A stretch of 64,000 nt of DNA, from the NCBI RefSeq assembly GCF_017498065.1, contig NZ_JAGDFX010000003.1, positions 223,540-287,539 on the forward strand, written 5' to 3'. The notes under the pieces were generated by a model that was not told where the DNA came from, ran no database searches, and was given only the letters and a program-made list of their open reading frames with translations. The stretch is from Oceanisphaera pacifica. Lineage in GTDB: Bacteria > Pseudomonadota > Gammaproteobacteria > Enterobacterales > Aeromonadaceae. The translations under genes were made by a program, and so were the position numbers. Shown piece after piece: positions 9,143 through 18,673 of this stretch (position 1 is the stretch's first letter; every line of letters begins with the position of its first letter).

Positions 9143-12100
9143 ATGTTAAGGATAGTCAGTTCGTTATCAGCTTCTTTATTAGCTGTGCTAATCACCACGC
9201 AACCGGCAAGTGCGATAGATATAGATAACAGCGCCTTGTTTCCTGCGGTAGCTCAAGGGCACAGCTGTAACGGTCGTAACGTATCCACACAGCTCGACAT
9301 GCAAGACGATACACAAATAAACAACCTATCGGGGCAGCCGCTTGATTTTTGTAGTCAAGACATACAAGACGGTAAGAATAAATGTGACGGTAAAAAATGT
9401 TACATCACTGGTGACGCTAATGAAGTAGAAAAAATAGATTCAAATGTTTTTAACTTCAATGAGTCAGCTGATAACAAAAAGCCTTGGCCGGGTATTGTAA
9501 ATAAGACCATAAGGCTAACAAGTGGTGACTATGAGGTTGAAAGTTTAGACTACCAAGATTATTCAGAACTGTCATTTGATACTGATGGTAAAGTGCGCAT
9601 CTTTGTTAAAGATAGTTTTACGGTGCAAGACAGTAATTTGTTTTTCACTGGTGATATAGACTTTTATGTCAAGGATGATTTTGATTTTCAAGATTCTACA
9701 ATTATTCTTGATGGTAATGTAAATGTATTTGTAAAAGACAGTTTTAAGTTCGATAAATCAATGGCTAAGCTTAACGGTACTTTGCATTTTTATTTGAAGC
9801 AGAGTGTTGGGTTTGATGATGCTGTTGTGGAAAGATCATTAGGTAGCGAATTTTATGTGTATGCTAAAAAAGAAATAAAAATACAAGGTGAATCCAGTAT
9901 AGATGGTTATATTTATACTGGAGATGATTTGGATTTACAGGATGATGTGATAATTAATGGCAGAGTAACGGCTAAAAGATTGCTCATGGAAGATAACGCT
10001 GTTATTAATGGAAATGTGCAAAGCACAGTCGAACAATGCTTTTTTGATGATTTTAATCAGGGTGGCAGCATCAACGACTCATGGGCCAGATTAAGTAACC
10101 AACCTGACTTTTCGCCCAGCATAGTCGATAAAAGACTGCGGTTAACCGAAGGTAAGCAAAGACAGGCAATGGCGATAAGCTACCAAAAAGTATTTCCTGC
10201 AAAAAACAATCGCTTTGTTGTTGAGTTTGATCATTACGCTTGGGTGGAAAAAGACAGCAAAAAAACTAGTAATGAGCCTAGTCGAGGGGCAGACGGCATT
10301 GCACTCGTGTTTTCAGATACGGCCGTAAAGCCTAAACCTGGCGCCGACGGTGGTCCCCTTGGTTACGGTTTTCGTAAGTCAGGAGCCAATGCCAGCGATG
10401 GCTTTGCTGGTGGTTGGATGGCCATCGGCATTGATGAGTACGGTAACTTTATTCGTGAGGGGGGCGATGTTCAACAGAGCAGGCAACAACCTCATAGCGT
10501 TGTGCTTAGAGGTTCAGGTAGCAAGAAATCAGGATATAACGTACTTGCCAGTGATCATCAAAGTGACGTTACCATCGATAGTAAAAGAGAATGTTTTAAT
10601 TGGGAATGGAGTTGGGGTTGGAAGTGTGTTGAATACAGCAGTGAACCTAGACCGCATCGCTACCAAGTTACCTTCGACAGCACGGTGAAAGGTAAAGCTC
10701 TCGTAACAGTAAAAAGAAACAAAGATCCTAATCATTCTCAAGATTATGAAGACGTGTTAATTAATGAGCTTAATGTGCTGGGGTTGAATGGTCAGGCAGA
10801 ACTGCCAGAGAGCTTTTATTTTACTATTACGGGTTCTACCGGTGGTTCGGTGAATATTCATGAACTTGACAATACTAGTATCTGTGCTGCGCGCATTAAT
10901 GATGTAGATGTACAAATAGATCATTTTAGGTTTGATTTTGCTGAGCAAACAACCCCTTCATGTAGGGAGAAGCAGGTAACCATTACCGCCTGTGTGAGTG
11001 AAGACTGTGCAACAAAATACAATAAAGCCGTTAGTGTGGTGTTAGATGATGACTATGGCGCTCTAGAATGGACGGGTGGTAACGAAGTGACCTTTAAACG
11101 TAGTACATCTTTATCTTTAAAGGGCTTAAAAGATGCGACGCTAGATATATTAAGCTCTAACCCAGATTCCGCGCTACTTAAAGATACTTTATGCAAGGTA
11201 GGAAACAGTGGCTATTCGCAGGGGAATTGTAAGATTTTGTTCTCCTCTGAAGGTAAAGAATTAAAGCTGACCATTGATGATGCTTATGCAGGTCAGGTTG
11301 TTGAAGCCACGCTAGAGCCACAAGATGCCTGTGCTGCCATGTATGAAGGTGAAGATGAGACAATTAAAGATGTAACTTTTAAAATGTCTCATTCAGAGCC
11401 AGAAGAACTGGAAACTTCGCCTAGCTTAACGATCACTAATAAAAGCCAAGGCACTAATAAAGATGAAAATCATGAGCTAAAACAGGGCGGTTCTATTACG
11501 GTTAAAGACGTGGTATTTGGTAAAGATGGTAAAGCAACGGTATCATTTTTATATCCAGAGGCAGGAAAGAACAATATTGAAGCGACAGTAGTAGGGGAGG
11601 CTATCTCGGGTGCGAGCAGCCTAGTAACCGTTCCTAAAGGTCTCTGTGTAGCCAGCCAAGGGCAATGTTCTGACGCTGATGCCAGTTGTCCGCCTTTTGT
11701 TGCCGCCGGTGAAGACTTCGCGCTTAATATTAAAGCTTATGGCTTCAATGAAACAGTTGATGATGCTTGCTCTATGCCTGCATTACAAAACTACGTTCAA
11801 GATGTCGATTTATCTTTAAACTTACTGGCGCCAAGTGGAGAAGAACTAGGTGAGATTAAACCAAGCCCTTATACCCATACTGCAGACAGTGCTGTTGATT
11901 TTAAAAACTCTACAGAAGAGATGAAAGATAAAGGTGTTACTGTTGCGATTAGTGAGGTGGGCGTGTTTGAAGTAATAGCGACACCTCAAGGAAAATACTT
12001 AGGATCAGACTTGCCGATAGAAGCAGGAACCAGTCAACCTATCGGTCGCTTCTATCCTGAGCGTTTCGTACTATATAACGGCACAGTTGAGTCAGATAAT

Positions 12101-13021
12101 GGTGACACGACACAAAGCTATATGGATCAGACTTTTGATATCAACTTTGACCTTAGGGCGGAAAATAAAGCCGAAGACCCCGTGAAAAACTACGTGGGTG
12201 CCTTTGCGAAAGGCAATGTGACATTAAACACGTGGGCTAAAGCCAAGGTAGAATTAAATGATTGGGTGAATGACCAAGATTATAACCATCGTATCCACCC
12301 TAAGCTCCACAATGTTAGCAATATTTGGAGTAAGGGAGAGCTGAACTTTAGTCGTATAAAAGAAAGCAAATTTATACGTAATAACGGTAGCCCTGATGGT
12401 CCTTATGAGTTGGACTTTGAGCTCGATTTTAATGATGGTGAAAAAACAAAAGACGGTAAAAAAGCGGAACTAAGTAAGTTGTTTGATACTCGCGGGTCAA
12501 ATGTAGATAATAACTGTAGCCAAAGTACGGGTTGTAATAAATTGTTATTAGGCAAGCAAACGGTAAGCCATGGACAGATAGAGGCGCCCGATGCGAGTGG
12601 CCCAGTGAATGAAGCTTTATCGGCGCCATTACAAATCCAGTATTGGAATAGTCAAAAAGGCACTGATGGTGGCTGGGATGACTTTTCAGAAGATAACTGG
12701 ACGACATTGACGATGACGGACAAGGTGAGTTTTCCTGAGCATAACTACACTCACCCAACTTTAGTCGTGAATGGTCAAGTGAACGTTGATGCAGGATTAG
12801 ACCGAGGTACAGCAACCGGTACGGGTGAAAAGGCAGTTATGGAAGCTGGGCTGATCAGTTTAAACGTTGGCGCACCGGGTGTTGCCAGCACCATTAAGTA
12901 TCAGCTGAACTTAAATGGGCTCCCGTGGCTTAAGCCTTTAGGTGATGCTGCCACCGAAGGCCAAATTAGATTTGGCAACAGCCCCGGTAATAGCAGCGTG
13001 ATTTATCGCCGCGAGCAATAA
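9143..13021 (+). CDS. mshQ: MshQ, large secreted MSHA-associated protein with lectin-like domain
   Basis: 1292 residues with a clear signal peptide ending PASA. About residues 95-290 form short repeats around [V/F]KDSF..[D/Q]DS...[F/L]..G (for example FVKDSFTVQDSNL, YVKDDFDFQDSTI), predicted right-handed beta-helix or bactofilin-like. About 300-600 look like an L-type/legume-lectin fold: FVVEFDHYAWVE, GADGIALVFSD, GGPLGYGF, GGWMAIGIDEYGNF. The remaining C-terminal half fits the DUF6701 region usual in MshQ and has many cysteines. Last gene of the cluster and followed by a terminator. Role as a pilus-tip or surface adhesin is inferred. Confidence 0.82.
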   Translation: MLRIVSSLSASLLAVLITTQPASAIDIDNSALFPAVAQGHSCNGRNVSTQLDMQDDTQINNLSGQPLDFCSQDIQDGKNKCDGKKCYITGDANEVEKIDSNVFNFNESADNKKPWPGIVNKTIRLTSGDYEVESLDYQDYSELSFDTDGKVRIFVKDSFTVQDSNLFFTGDIDFYVKDDFDFQDSTIILDGNVNVFVKDSFKFDKSMAKLNGTLHFYLKQSVGFDDAVVERSLGSEFYVYAKKEIKIQGESSIDGYIYTGDDLDLQDDVIINGRVTAKRLLMEDNAVINGNVQSTVEQCFFDDFNQGGSINDSWARLSNQPDFSPSIVDKRLRLTEGKQRQAMAISYQKVFPAKNNRFVVEFDHYAWVEKDSKKTSNEPSRGADGIALVFSDTAVKPKPGADGGPLGYGFRKSGANASDGFAGGWMAIGIDEYGNFIREGGDVQQSRQQPHSVVLRGSGSKKSGYNVLASDHQSDVTIDSKRECFNWEWSWGWKCVEYSSEPRPHRYQVTFDSTVKGKALVTVKRNKDPNHSQDYEDVLINELNVLGLNGQAELPESFYFTITGSTGGSVNIHELDNTSICAARINDVDVQIDHFRFDFAEQTTPSCREKQVTITACVSEDCATKYNKAVSVVLDDDYGALEWTGGNEVTFKRSTSLSLKGLKDATLDILSSNPDSALLKDTLCKVGNSGYSQGNCKILFSSEGKELKLTIDDAYAGQVVEATLEPQDACAAMYEGEDETIKDVTFKMSHSEPEELETSPSLTITNKSQGTNKDENHELKQGGSITVKDVVFGKDGKATVSFLYPEAGKNNIEATVVGEAISGASSLVTVPKGLCVASQGQCSDADASCPPFVAAGEDFALNIKAYGFNETVDDACSMPALQNYVQDVDLSLNLLAPSGEELGEIKPSPYTHTADSAVDFKNSTEEMKDKGVTVAISEVGVFEVIATPQGKYLGSDLPIEAGTSQPIGRFYPERFVLYNGTVESDNGDTTQSYMDQTFDINFDLRAENKAEDPVKNYVGAFAKGNVTLNTWAKAKVELNDWVNDQDYNHRIHPKLHNVSNIWSKGELNFSRIKESKFIRNNGSPDGPYELDFELDFNDGEKTKDGKKAELSKLFDTRGSNVDNNCSQSTGCNKLLLGKQTVSHGQIEAPDASGPVNEALSAPLQIQYWNSQKGTDGGWDDFSEDNWTTLTMTDKVSFPEHNYTHPTLVVNGQVNVDAGLDRGTATGTGEKAVMEAGLISLNVGAPGVASTIKYQLNLNGLPWLKPLGDAATEGQIRFGNSPGNSSVIYRREQ

Positions 13022-13070
13022 CGTTAAATAATGCTCTGTGTGGGGTAAGCGAATATTCAATATAATAACA

Positions 13071-13092
13071 AAGGCGCTACGGCGCCTTTTTT
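13071..13092 (+). terminator. Rho-independent terminator after mshQ
   Basis: Perfect 7-bp stem AAGGCGC/GCGCCTT with loop TACG followed by a T run; closes the MSHA transcription unit. Confidence 0.85.
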
Positions 13093-13169
13093 ATTGCTTA
13101 TGTGGTAAGTTTGACTTAGCGCAAATTGCACAGAGCAATAACGTTTATATTAGTGCGTTCACCAGATTA

Positions 13170-13185
13170 GTGTGATGGATCACAC
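13170..13185. promoter_or_regulatory. Palindromic operator candidate upstream of the PAS-GGDEF-EAL gene
   Basis: GTGTGATGGATCACAC is a 16-bp palindrome (only the central two bases break symmetry), about 107 bases before the start codon. It resembles a CRP box, but the half sites TGTGA/TCACA are four rather than six bases apart, so it may bind a different dimeric regulator. Confidence 0.4.
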
Positions 13186-13292
13186 AGCTGCACGCTATGA
13201 TTTCAAGATATTGGTTGATACAATAATTTTACTTATTGTACACATATGCTTAATGTCAGCTGTGTTCAGTCGTTAGGTAAGGAAGCCCCACA

Positions 13293-15077
13293 GTGAAAAA
13301 CACGACACAAGATCAAAAAGGACCTTTTAAAAAAGCTCAGCTAACGCTGGCTTCTTCTGCGTATGAACCATTTAGTGCCACTCAGCCTGCGCCTTATAAT
13401 GTGTTTTTTAAACGCCAGCTGTTGCAACACTTGTTGGAGAACTCGGTAGAGTCGGTAATGGTAACCACGGCCGATGGCACCATAGAGCGTGTCAATAAAG
13501 CCTTTAGCGACATTACCGGTTATAGCGCTGAAGAGGCCATTGGCAATCGACCCAGCTTGGTGCAGTCTTCTCGTCATGGTCAAAGCTTTTACGCAGCCAT
13601 GTGGCAGCAGTTGAATGAGACGGGCAGCTGGAGTGGCAAGGTGTGGAATCGCCGTAAATCGGGCGAGGTCTATTTACAGTGGCTAACCATTAATACCCTT
13701 AAAGATGAACAGGGCACAGTCACGCACCATGTGGCCATTGGCCGTGATTTGACCAATCAAAGGTCAGTGCGCGATGAACCAAGCTTGTTTACCTTTAAAG
13801 ACCCTTTAACCCAGCTGGGTAATCGGCAGTTATTTACCAGTCGTCTCGATCAGGCCTTGGCTGAGGCTGAGCGCAACCATATTCGCATTGCGTTAATGGT
13901 GGTCGATATTGGTCGCTTCCGACAAATTAATGAACAACTAGGCCTAGCCTGGGGTGATGATATTTTGCGCCAGCAAGCGCGCATATTACAAGCGGCGGTG
14001 GATGAAGCCGACACCTTAGTGCGCCTGCAAGGGGATATGTTTGCCATTATTCGCCACAGCCGTGCTCAAGACGCCGCCATGGCGCATTTGGCTGATAAAT
14101 TACTGGGATTAATGTCGCAACCCATAGTGCTGGCCGACAACAATGTAGTGAGTTTACAGCCCAGTATTGGTATTGCGGTGTACCCGCGAGACAGTGAAGA
14201 TAACGCCGGCTTATTACAAGCTGCAGAGCATGCACATGCTATGGCTAAGCGCGCGGGGCGCAACCGCTTTCAGTTTGTAGATTTACGCCAGCACGACTTG
14301 CACCACCGCGAGTTAAATATAGAGCACAGCTTACATCACATACTTAATCATACCGATGGTGAAGGGCTAAGCCTACATTATCAGCCGCAGGTAAGGCCGG
14401 TTGATGGCAAAATAATGGCCATGGAGGCGCTAATTCGTTGGCAACACCCCAAGCTGGGTTTTGTATCGCCGGCTGAATTTATTCCCATAGCCGAGCAAAG
14501 CGGACTTTCGGTATGCCTAGATCGTTGGGTGATAGAGCAAGTATGCTTGCAGGTGGCTAAGTGGCATCAATTACCGACTTTGGTGCCGGTAGTGTCGGTT
14601 AACTTAAGTGCGCCGCAATTTAGTGAGCCGGATTTTGTTGAATGGTTGCAAGCCTGTATTAAACGCTGTGGCATTACCCCAGAGTGCATTAAGTTAGAAG
14701 TGACCGAAACCACCATGATGGCGCATACTGATAACTGCATTGCTATGTTAGGTCAGTTACGAGAGCTTGGCTTTAAAATATCGTTAGATGATTTTGGCAC
14801 TGGCTATTCTGCTTTGGCGTTTTTACATCAGTTTCCGCTTGATGAGCTAAAAATTGACCGTACTTTTATGGTCGAAGCCAGCCAAAGCCGGCGCGCGCAT
14901 TTGTTATTAAAAACCATTGTTAGTTTGGCGCAAGAGTTATCACTTAATTTGGTGGTGGAAGGGGTAGAGCAGCAAGAGCAATTAGACTCTCTTGCTGATT
15001 TTGGCCCGTTAACCGTGCAAGGTTATTTTTATTACCGCCCCATGCCCGCGAGTGAAGTCGTGGCTTTGTTACGTTAA
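13293..15077 (+). CDS. PAS-GGDEF-EAL protein, probable c-di-GMP phosphodiesterase
   Basis: 594 residues: PAS domain about 45-160 (VMVTTADGTIERVNKAFSDI), GGDEF-like domain about 165-320, EAL domain about 335-590. The GGDEF signature is degenerate (RLQGDMFAII), so cyclase activity is unlikely. The EAL domain keeps catalytic motifs: MEALIRWQHP, VNLSAPQF, LEVTETTMM, LDDFGTGYSAL, LKIDRTFM and VVEGVEQQEQ. Likely a cytosolic phosphodiesterase with a PAS sensor. Start is GTG with AAGGA upstream. It follows the MSHA cluster, whose ATPase carries a c-di-GMP-binding domain. The functional link is inference; MshH of Vibrio is a different protein. Confidence 0.88.
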   Translation: MKNTTQDQKGPFKKAQLTLASSAYEPFSATQPAPYNVFFKRQLLQHLLENSVESVMVTTADGTIERVNKAFSDITGYSAEEAIGNRPSLVQSSRHGQSFYAAMWQQLNETGSWSGKVWNRRKSGEVYLQWLTINTLKDEQGTVTHHVAIGRDLTNQRSVRDEPSLFTFKDPLTQLGNRQLFTSRLDQALAEAERNHIRIALMVVDIGRFRQINEQLGLAWGDDILRQQARILQAAVDEADTLVRLQGDMFAIIRHSRAQDAAMAHLADKLLGLMSQPIVLADNNVVSLQPSIGIAVYPRDSEDNAGLLQAAEHAHAMAKRAGRNRFQFVDLRQHDLHHRELNIEHSLHHILNHTDGEGLSLHYQPQVRPVDGKIMAMEALIRWQHPKLGFVSPAEFIPIAEQSGLSVCLDRWVIEQVCLQVAKWHQLPTLVPVVSVNLSAPQFSEPDFVEWLQACIKRCGITPECIKLEVTETTMMAHTDNCIAMLGQLRELGFKISLDDFGTGYSALAFLHQFPLDELKIDRTFMVEASQSRRAHLLLKTIVSLAQELSLNLVVEGVEQQEQLDSLADFGPLTVQGYFYYRPMPASEVVALLR

Positions 15078-15150
15078 TAGAAAGCTTAGAGTTGGAAGCT
15101 ATCTATTATTTTCGGTTTTACTTCCAGCTTCAAGCTTATTGCTGCCCGTT

Positions 15151-15185
15151 ATGGATTGCCGCGTCGCTACGCTCCTCGCAATGAC
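15151..15185 (-). repeat. CEERSD-type dispersed repeat copy
   Basis: Minus-strand copy of the GTCATTGCGAGGAGCG...GCAATCCAT element also seen at 5242, 5543, 5850, 26411, 26549 and 53163. The surrounding gap 15078-15573 also holds a hairpin GGTCGAATTTATTCGACC at about 15253 and a second repeat element at 15458. A short frame at about 15363-15447 ending EEDDDCD could be a relic of a lost gene, but I cannot assign it. Confidence 0.8.
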
Positions 15186-15457
15186 GGCCGAAGTGAAAGC
15201 TCTCAGCCGTAAGCGGTCAGCTTTCAGTTAAAGAAAATACAACCGAGTGTAGGGTCGAATTTATTCGACCAAAAGAGCGCTGTACGTTTTACGCGGTACG
15301 CCTTACGTTAAAGAAAACACCGGTTTTGGTTTTGTTGCTAATTGGCAAAAGCGCCGTCTAACTACAGGCCGCTGTGTCTGTGCTGGCACCCATAGTCGCC
15401 GCACCTGAGGTGTCGGAGACAATAGAAGAGGACGACGACTGTGATTAAACCGAAAAA

Positions 15458-15591
15458 GGGTCGGAGTCATTTTATCAACCAGGTGGCGTCAGTTATTAGA
15501 CCAGCAGGTAGCTAACGCCATAAAAAACAGTCGGTTGTGAGCATGTAGCCTTTAGTTTGAAGTGAAATTTCTATTAAATGACTCCGACCCC
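15458..15591. mobile_element. MITE-like element with GGGTCGGAGTC inverted ends (copy 1)
   Basis: About 134 bases bounded by GGGTCGGAGTCATTTTA on the left and its near-complement TTAAATGACTCCGACCC on the right. A second element with the same ends lies at 20531-20623 with a different interior. No coding capacity, so it would depend on a transposase in trans. The right end supplies the last codons and the stop of mnmH. Confidence 0.7.
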
Positions 15592-16677
15592 TTTATGCTC
15601 TTTTAGCCAGTGGGCGAGTTCGTCTTCGTTGCCGCGCATGACTATGCGATCTTCTTTGCTGGCTTGATGATGACGGTAGATAGGGTCGTAGTAGCGGCCA
15701 AGAAGCTCGGTTATCCACTCTTGATGGCCGTCGCAACCAAAGCCTAAAATTTGCTGATTAATGGCATCGGTTATTTGTTGCGATAATCGGCGCCAGTCTC
15801 TATCGCCCAAGCGTTTATACAAACGTTTTAAGCTATCTTGCAAGTATCCACTTAACCGTGAAATATCCTGGTTAAAATGCGCCAGCATAACCTCTACATA
15901 GTCGTGCTGAATTTGTTTTACACGCTGCTCGAATGGCACTTCTAATAACAAGACAGGCACTTGCTGCATGCGCTCATATAAACGCTTGGGCAAGGGGCAG
16001 CGTCCGACCATGGCACTTTCATCTTCCACTAACCAAGACTCAATGCCGGCACGGCGCTGTTTAAGGCGGGCGATGGCTAAGCGATTTTCAAAGTTGATGG
16101 GGGTAGGTTGAGGCTCAGCCCAATGACCAAAGCTGGAGCCTCTGTGGTGGGCGAAGCCTTCTATGTCTAACGACAAGGGGCTGCGTGTCAGCCAGTCGGT
16201 TTTGCCGCTGCCAGTTAAGCCCGATAACACAAAACCTGGCTGCTCAAAGCCGGTGTCTAGCTCGGTAATTAGCCGCCGACGCAGGGCTTTATAGCCGCCT
16301 TTTACTCGAGTAACGGGGCGACCCGCTTGTGCTAACCATTGCTGCACGGTTTGGCTACGTAAGCCCCCTCTAAAGCAATAAATTACCCCTGTGGGGTGGG
16401 CGTCTAACCAATTAAGCCAAGCCGTTAGCCTCTGCTGGCGCAACTCACCGGCCACCAGTTTGTGGCCAAGCGCAATGGCGCAAGCTTGCCCTTGCTGCTT
16501 ATAGCAGGTGCCCACTTGTGCGCGTTCGTCGTTACTCATTAGTGGTAAGTTAGTGGCCTTAGGAAAGGCCCCTTCAATAAATTCGATGGGGGCGCGCAAA
16601 TCCAGCAGGGGAGTATCATTGGCTAATAATTGTTCGTAATCATCCGTTAATGCACAGCCTTGGCTTAACTCACTCAC
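15574..16677 (-). CDS. mnmH: MnmH/SelU, tRNA 2-selenouridine synthase
   Basis: 367 residues. Converts 2-thiouridine at the wobble position of some tRNAs to 2-selenouridine using selenophosphate. N-terminal rhodanese domain with catalytic Cys in [11 protein letters not shown] and [12 protein letters not shown]-terminal P-loop domain [12 protein letters not shown] start it at a GTG overlapping the selD stop by 8 bases (VSELSQGC), which gives the family's usual length; an ATG 17 codons upstream lies inside selD. The final codons (KGVGVI, stop) are encoded by the end of a repeat element, so the native C terminus appears replaced or trimmed. Confidence 0.92.
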   Translation of the reverse strand: MSELSQGCALTDDYEQLLANDTPLLDLRAPIEFIEGAFPKATNLPLMSNDERAQVGTCYKQQGQACAIALGHKLVAGELRQQRLTAWLNWLDAHPTGVIYCFRGGLRSQTVQQWLAQAGRPVTRVKGGYKALRRRLITELDTGFEQPGFVLSGLTGSGKTDWLTRSPLSLDIEGFAHHRGSSFGHWAEPQPTPINFENRLAIARLKQRRAGIESWLVEDESAMVGRCPLPKRLYERMQQVPVLLLEVPFEQRVKQIQHDYVEVMLAHFNQDISRLSGYLQDSLKRLYKRLGDRDWRRLSQQITDAINQQILGFGCDGHQEWITELLGRYYDPIYRHHQASKEDRIVMRGNEDELAHWLKEHKGVGVI

Positions 16678-17707
16678 CCAGCACCTCAATGCGGTATTCG
16701 CCGGCGTCAATAAGCTCGCCAATGGCATTCAGTTGCAAGTTGTGTTGTTCGGCCAGTTGTAAAAAGTCATTGACCGCACTTGGCTTAACCGCCACTAATA
16801 AACCGCCACTGGTTTGGGGGTCGCACAACAGCTGTTGCTGGCGTGGGGTTAAGGGAGCCAGTTTGTCGCCGTAAGCATCAAAGTTGCGCAAGGTGCCACC
16901 GGGTACGGCACCGGCTTGTAAATAATGATCCACACCAGGCAGCAGCGGAATGTGCTCCATCTGCAATCTCGCGCTCACATTGGCGCCTTCACACACTTCC
17001 ACTAAATGACCCATAAGACCAAAGCCGGTCACGTCTGTCATGGCGTTCACTCCCGACAGTTTGGCAAAGTCTTGGCCGGGTTTATTAAGTTGGCACATGA
17101 CGTCTGCAGCAAGGCTTGCGTGCTCGGGCAGTAATACGCCTTTCTTTTGTGCGGTAGATAAAATACCAATGCCTAACGGCTTAGTTAAAAATAAAATATC
17201 GCCGGCGGCGGCGGTGTCGTTACGCTTTATTTGATCGAGTGGCACTTGACCGGTAACGGCTAAGCCAAAAATAGGCTCGGGGGCGTCAATGCTATGGCCA
17301 CCCGCCAGCGAAATACCGGCATCTCTACAGGCTTGGCGACCACCGTCTACCACTTGTTGGGCAATCTCGGGGGCGAGCAGGTTGACCGGCCAGCCTAAAA
17401 TGGCAATGGCCACCACTGGGGTGCCACCCATGGCATACACATCGCTAATGGCGTTGGTGGCGGCAATGCGACCAAAGGTGAAAGGGTCGTCCACAATCGG
17501 CATAAAGAAGTCTGTGGTCGAGATAATGCCCATGCCATTACCCACATCCACTACGGCGGCGTCGTCTCGGCTGCTGGTGCCTACCACTAAGTTGGGATCA
17601 TTAAAGTGCGGCAGCTGGCTGTGTAAAATGGTACCCAATACTTTGGGAGAAATTTTGCAGCCACAGCCTGCGCCATGGCTGTATTGAGTCAGGCGAATTG
17701 GTTCCAC
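16670..17707 (-). CDS. selD: SelD, selenophosphate synthase (selenide, water dikinase)
   Basis: 345 residues. Makes selenophosphate from selenide and ATP for MnmH and, where present, selenocysteine synthesis. The N-terminal glycine-rich loop has [12 protein letters not shown] with Cys at the catalytic position rather than selenocysteine, followed by [11 protein letters not shown] and [19 protein letters not shown]. Start: a GTG (EPIRLTQ follows) with AAGGA upstream; the open frame extends 61 codons further but that part does not look like SelD and reaches into the ars promoter. Coupled to mnmH by an 8-base overlap. No selA, selB or tRNA-Sec in the window. Confidence 0.93.
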   Translation of the reverse strand: MEPIRLTQYSHGAGCGCKISPKVLGTILHSQLPHFNDPNLVVGTSSRDDAAVVDVGNGMGIISTTDFFMPIVDDPFTFGRIAATNAISDVYAMGGTPVVAIAILGWPVNLLAPEIAQQVVDGGRQACRDAGISLAGGHSIDAPEPIFGLAVTGQVPLDQIKRNDTAAAGDILFLTKPLGIGILSTAQKKGVLLPEHASLAADVMCQLNKPGQDFAKLSGVNAMTDVTGFGLMGHLVEVCEGANVSARLQMEHIPLLPGVDHYLQAGAVPGGTLRNFDAYGDKLAPLTPRQQQLLCDPQTSGGLLVAVKPSAVNDFLQLAEQHNLQLNAIGELIDAGEYRIEVLGE

Positions 17708-17792
17708 TTGAGCTTCCTTAATGTTGCGAAGGTGAGTCCCAATACTACTCCTAACCCTGCAAGGTGTGAAATTAAAACCCAATCTATAAATA

Positions 17793-17831
17793 TTGACATG
17801 CGGTTTATCATATATATGATAAACCGCATGT
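17793..17831 (+). promoter_or_regulatory. arsR promoter inside a perfect 36-bp palindrome (ArsR operator)
   Basis: -35 TTGACA at 17793-17798, 16-base spacer, -10 TATGAT at 17815-17820. Bases 17796-17831 form a perfect palindrome (arms begin ACATGCGG and end CCGCATGT, centre CATATATATG). Bound ArsR dimer here would block RNA polymerase, so the operon is expected to be arsenite-inducible. Confidence 0.8.
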
Positions 17832-17849
17832 GAGTTGGGAGGATAAGAT

Positions 17850-18182
17850 ATGTCGCCATTGGTGTTGTTTAAGTGCCTTGCCGATGACACGCGCTTAAAG
17901 TCGATGTTGCTGATTAGTATGCATCAAGAGTTGTGCGTGTGTGATTTACAACAAGCCTTGCAGTTAAGCCAGCCTAAGGTGTCTCGTCATTTAGCCGAGC
18001 TACGCAAATGTGAGCTACTAATGGATGAGCGCCGGGGTAAGTGGGTGTATTACCGTTTGCACCCGCATTTATCTGACTGGGCACGCGAGGTGTTGGCGAA
18101 TACGGCCAAGCAACATGCTGATTATTTGCGTGAGTGTACCCAACAATTAACGAACGATGTGTCTCGATGTGAGCGTAACTAA
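17850..18182 (+). CDS. arsR: ArsR, arsenite-responsive repressor
   Basis: 110-residue ArsR/SmtB winged-helix regulator. The alpha-3 metal site ELCVCDL is present, followed by the recognition helix [19 protein letters not shown] and the wing ([12 protein letters not shown]). It should repress its own operon at the overlapping palindrome and release on As(III)/Sb(III) binding to the cysteines. A GGGAGGATAAG ribosome site precedes the ATG. The stop overlaps the arsC start (TAATG). Confidence 0.94.
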   Translation: MSPLVLFKCLADDTRLKSMLLISMHQELCVCDLQQALQLSQPKVSRHLAELRKCELLMDERRGKWVYYRLHPHLSDWAREVLANTAKQHADYLRECTQQLTNDVSRCERN

Positions 18183-18673
18183 TGAAAATTTTATATATCT
18201 GTACCCATAATCGCTGCCGTAGCATTTTATCTGAGGCAGTAACGCAGCACAAAGGCCAAGGGCTGCTAGAAGCCAGAAGCGCGGGCAGTCAGCCCAGTGG
18301 TGAGGTGCATCCGCTTTCGCTGACTTATTTGGCCGAGGCAGGCATTGCCACGGTGGGGTTACAAAGCCAGTCGTGGGATGAGTTTGCCGACTTTGCTCCC
18401 GATGTGGTGATTACGGTGTGCGATTCGGCGGCGCAAGAAACTTGTCCTGTTTGGTTTGGTGATTGCCTGGTGGTGCATTGGGGCTTGGCTGATCCTTCTA
18501 AATTGGTGGGCAGCGAAGAACAAAAAGCCATCGCCTTTCGCCAGACCATTCAACAAATAGAGCACAGAGTCGAACAATTACTGGCCATTGCCCGCCAAGC
18601 GCCTGAGCAATGGGGTCATTCCCTACAACAAGCCTTACCCCAGTCTTTACAAAAAACAGGAGTGAACGCATGA
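18182..18673 (+). CDS. arsC: ArsC, arsenate reductase of the low-molecular-weight phosphatase fold
   Basis: 163 residues with the CX5R loop CTHNRCRS at residues 7-14, [14 protein letters not shown] and a cysteine pair further on ([11 protein letters not shown]), as in thioredoxin- or mycothiol-type ArsC. It reduces arsenate to arsenite for export by Acr3. Coupled to arsR upstream (TAATG) and arsH downstream (ATGA overlap). The C-terminal 30 residues extend beyond the usual fold. Confidence 0.9.
   Translation: MKILYICTHNRCRSILSEAVTQHKGQGLLEARSAGSQPSGEVHPLSLTYLAEAGIATVGLQSQSWDEFADFAPDVVITVCDSAAQETCPVWFGDCLVVHWGLADPSKLVGSEEQKAIAFRQTIQQIEHRVEQLLAIARQAPEQWGHSLQQALPQSLQKTGVNA

Noticed and set aside
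10350..10688. 112-codon frame inside mshQ
   Set aside because: Shadow of mshQ in another frame, no ribosome site, and mshQ is continuous and well supported.
16678..16728. Longer MnmH start (MPLASLLTP...)
   Set aside because: Those 17 codons lie inside selD; the GTG overlapping the selD stop gives the family's normal length.
17708..17890. 61-codon N-terminal extension of SelD
   Set aside because: No SelD similarity, crosses the ars promoter palindrome, and the internal GTG has a ribosome site and gives the usual length.
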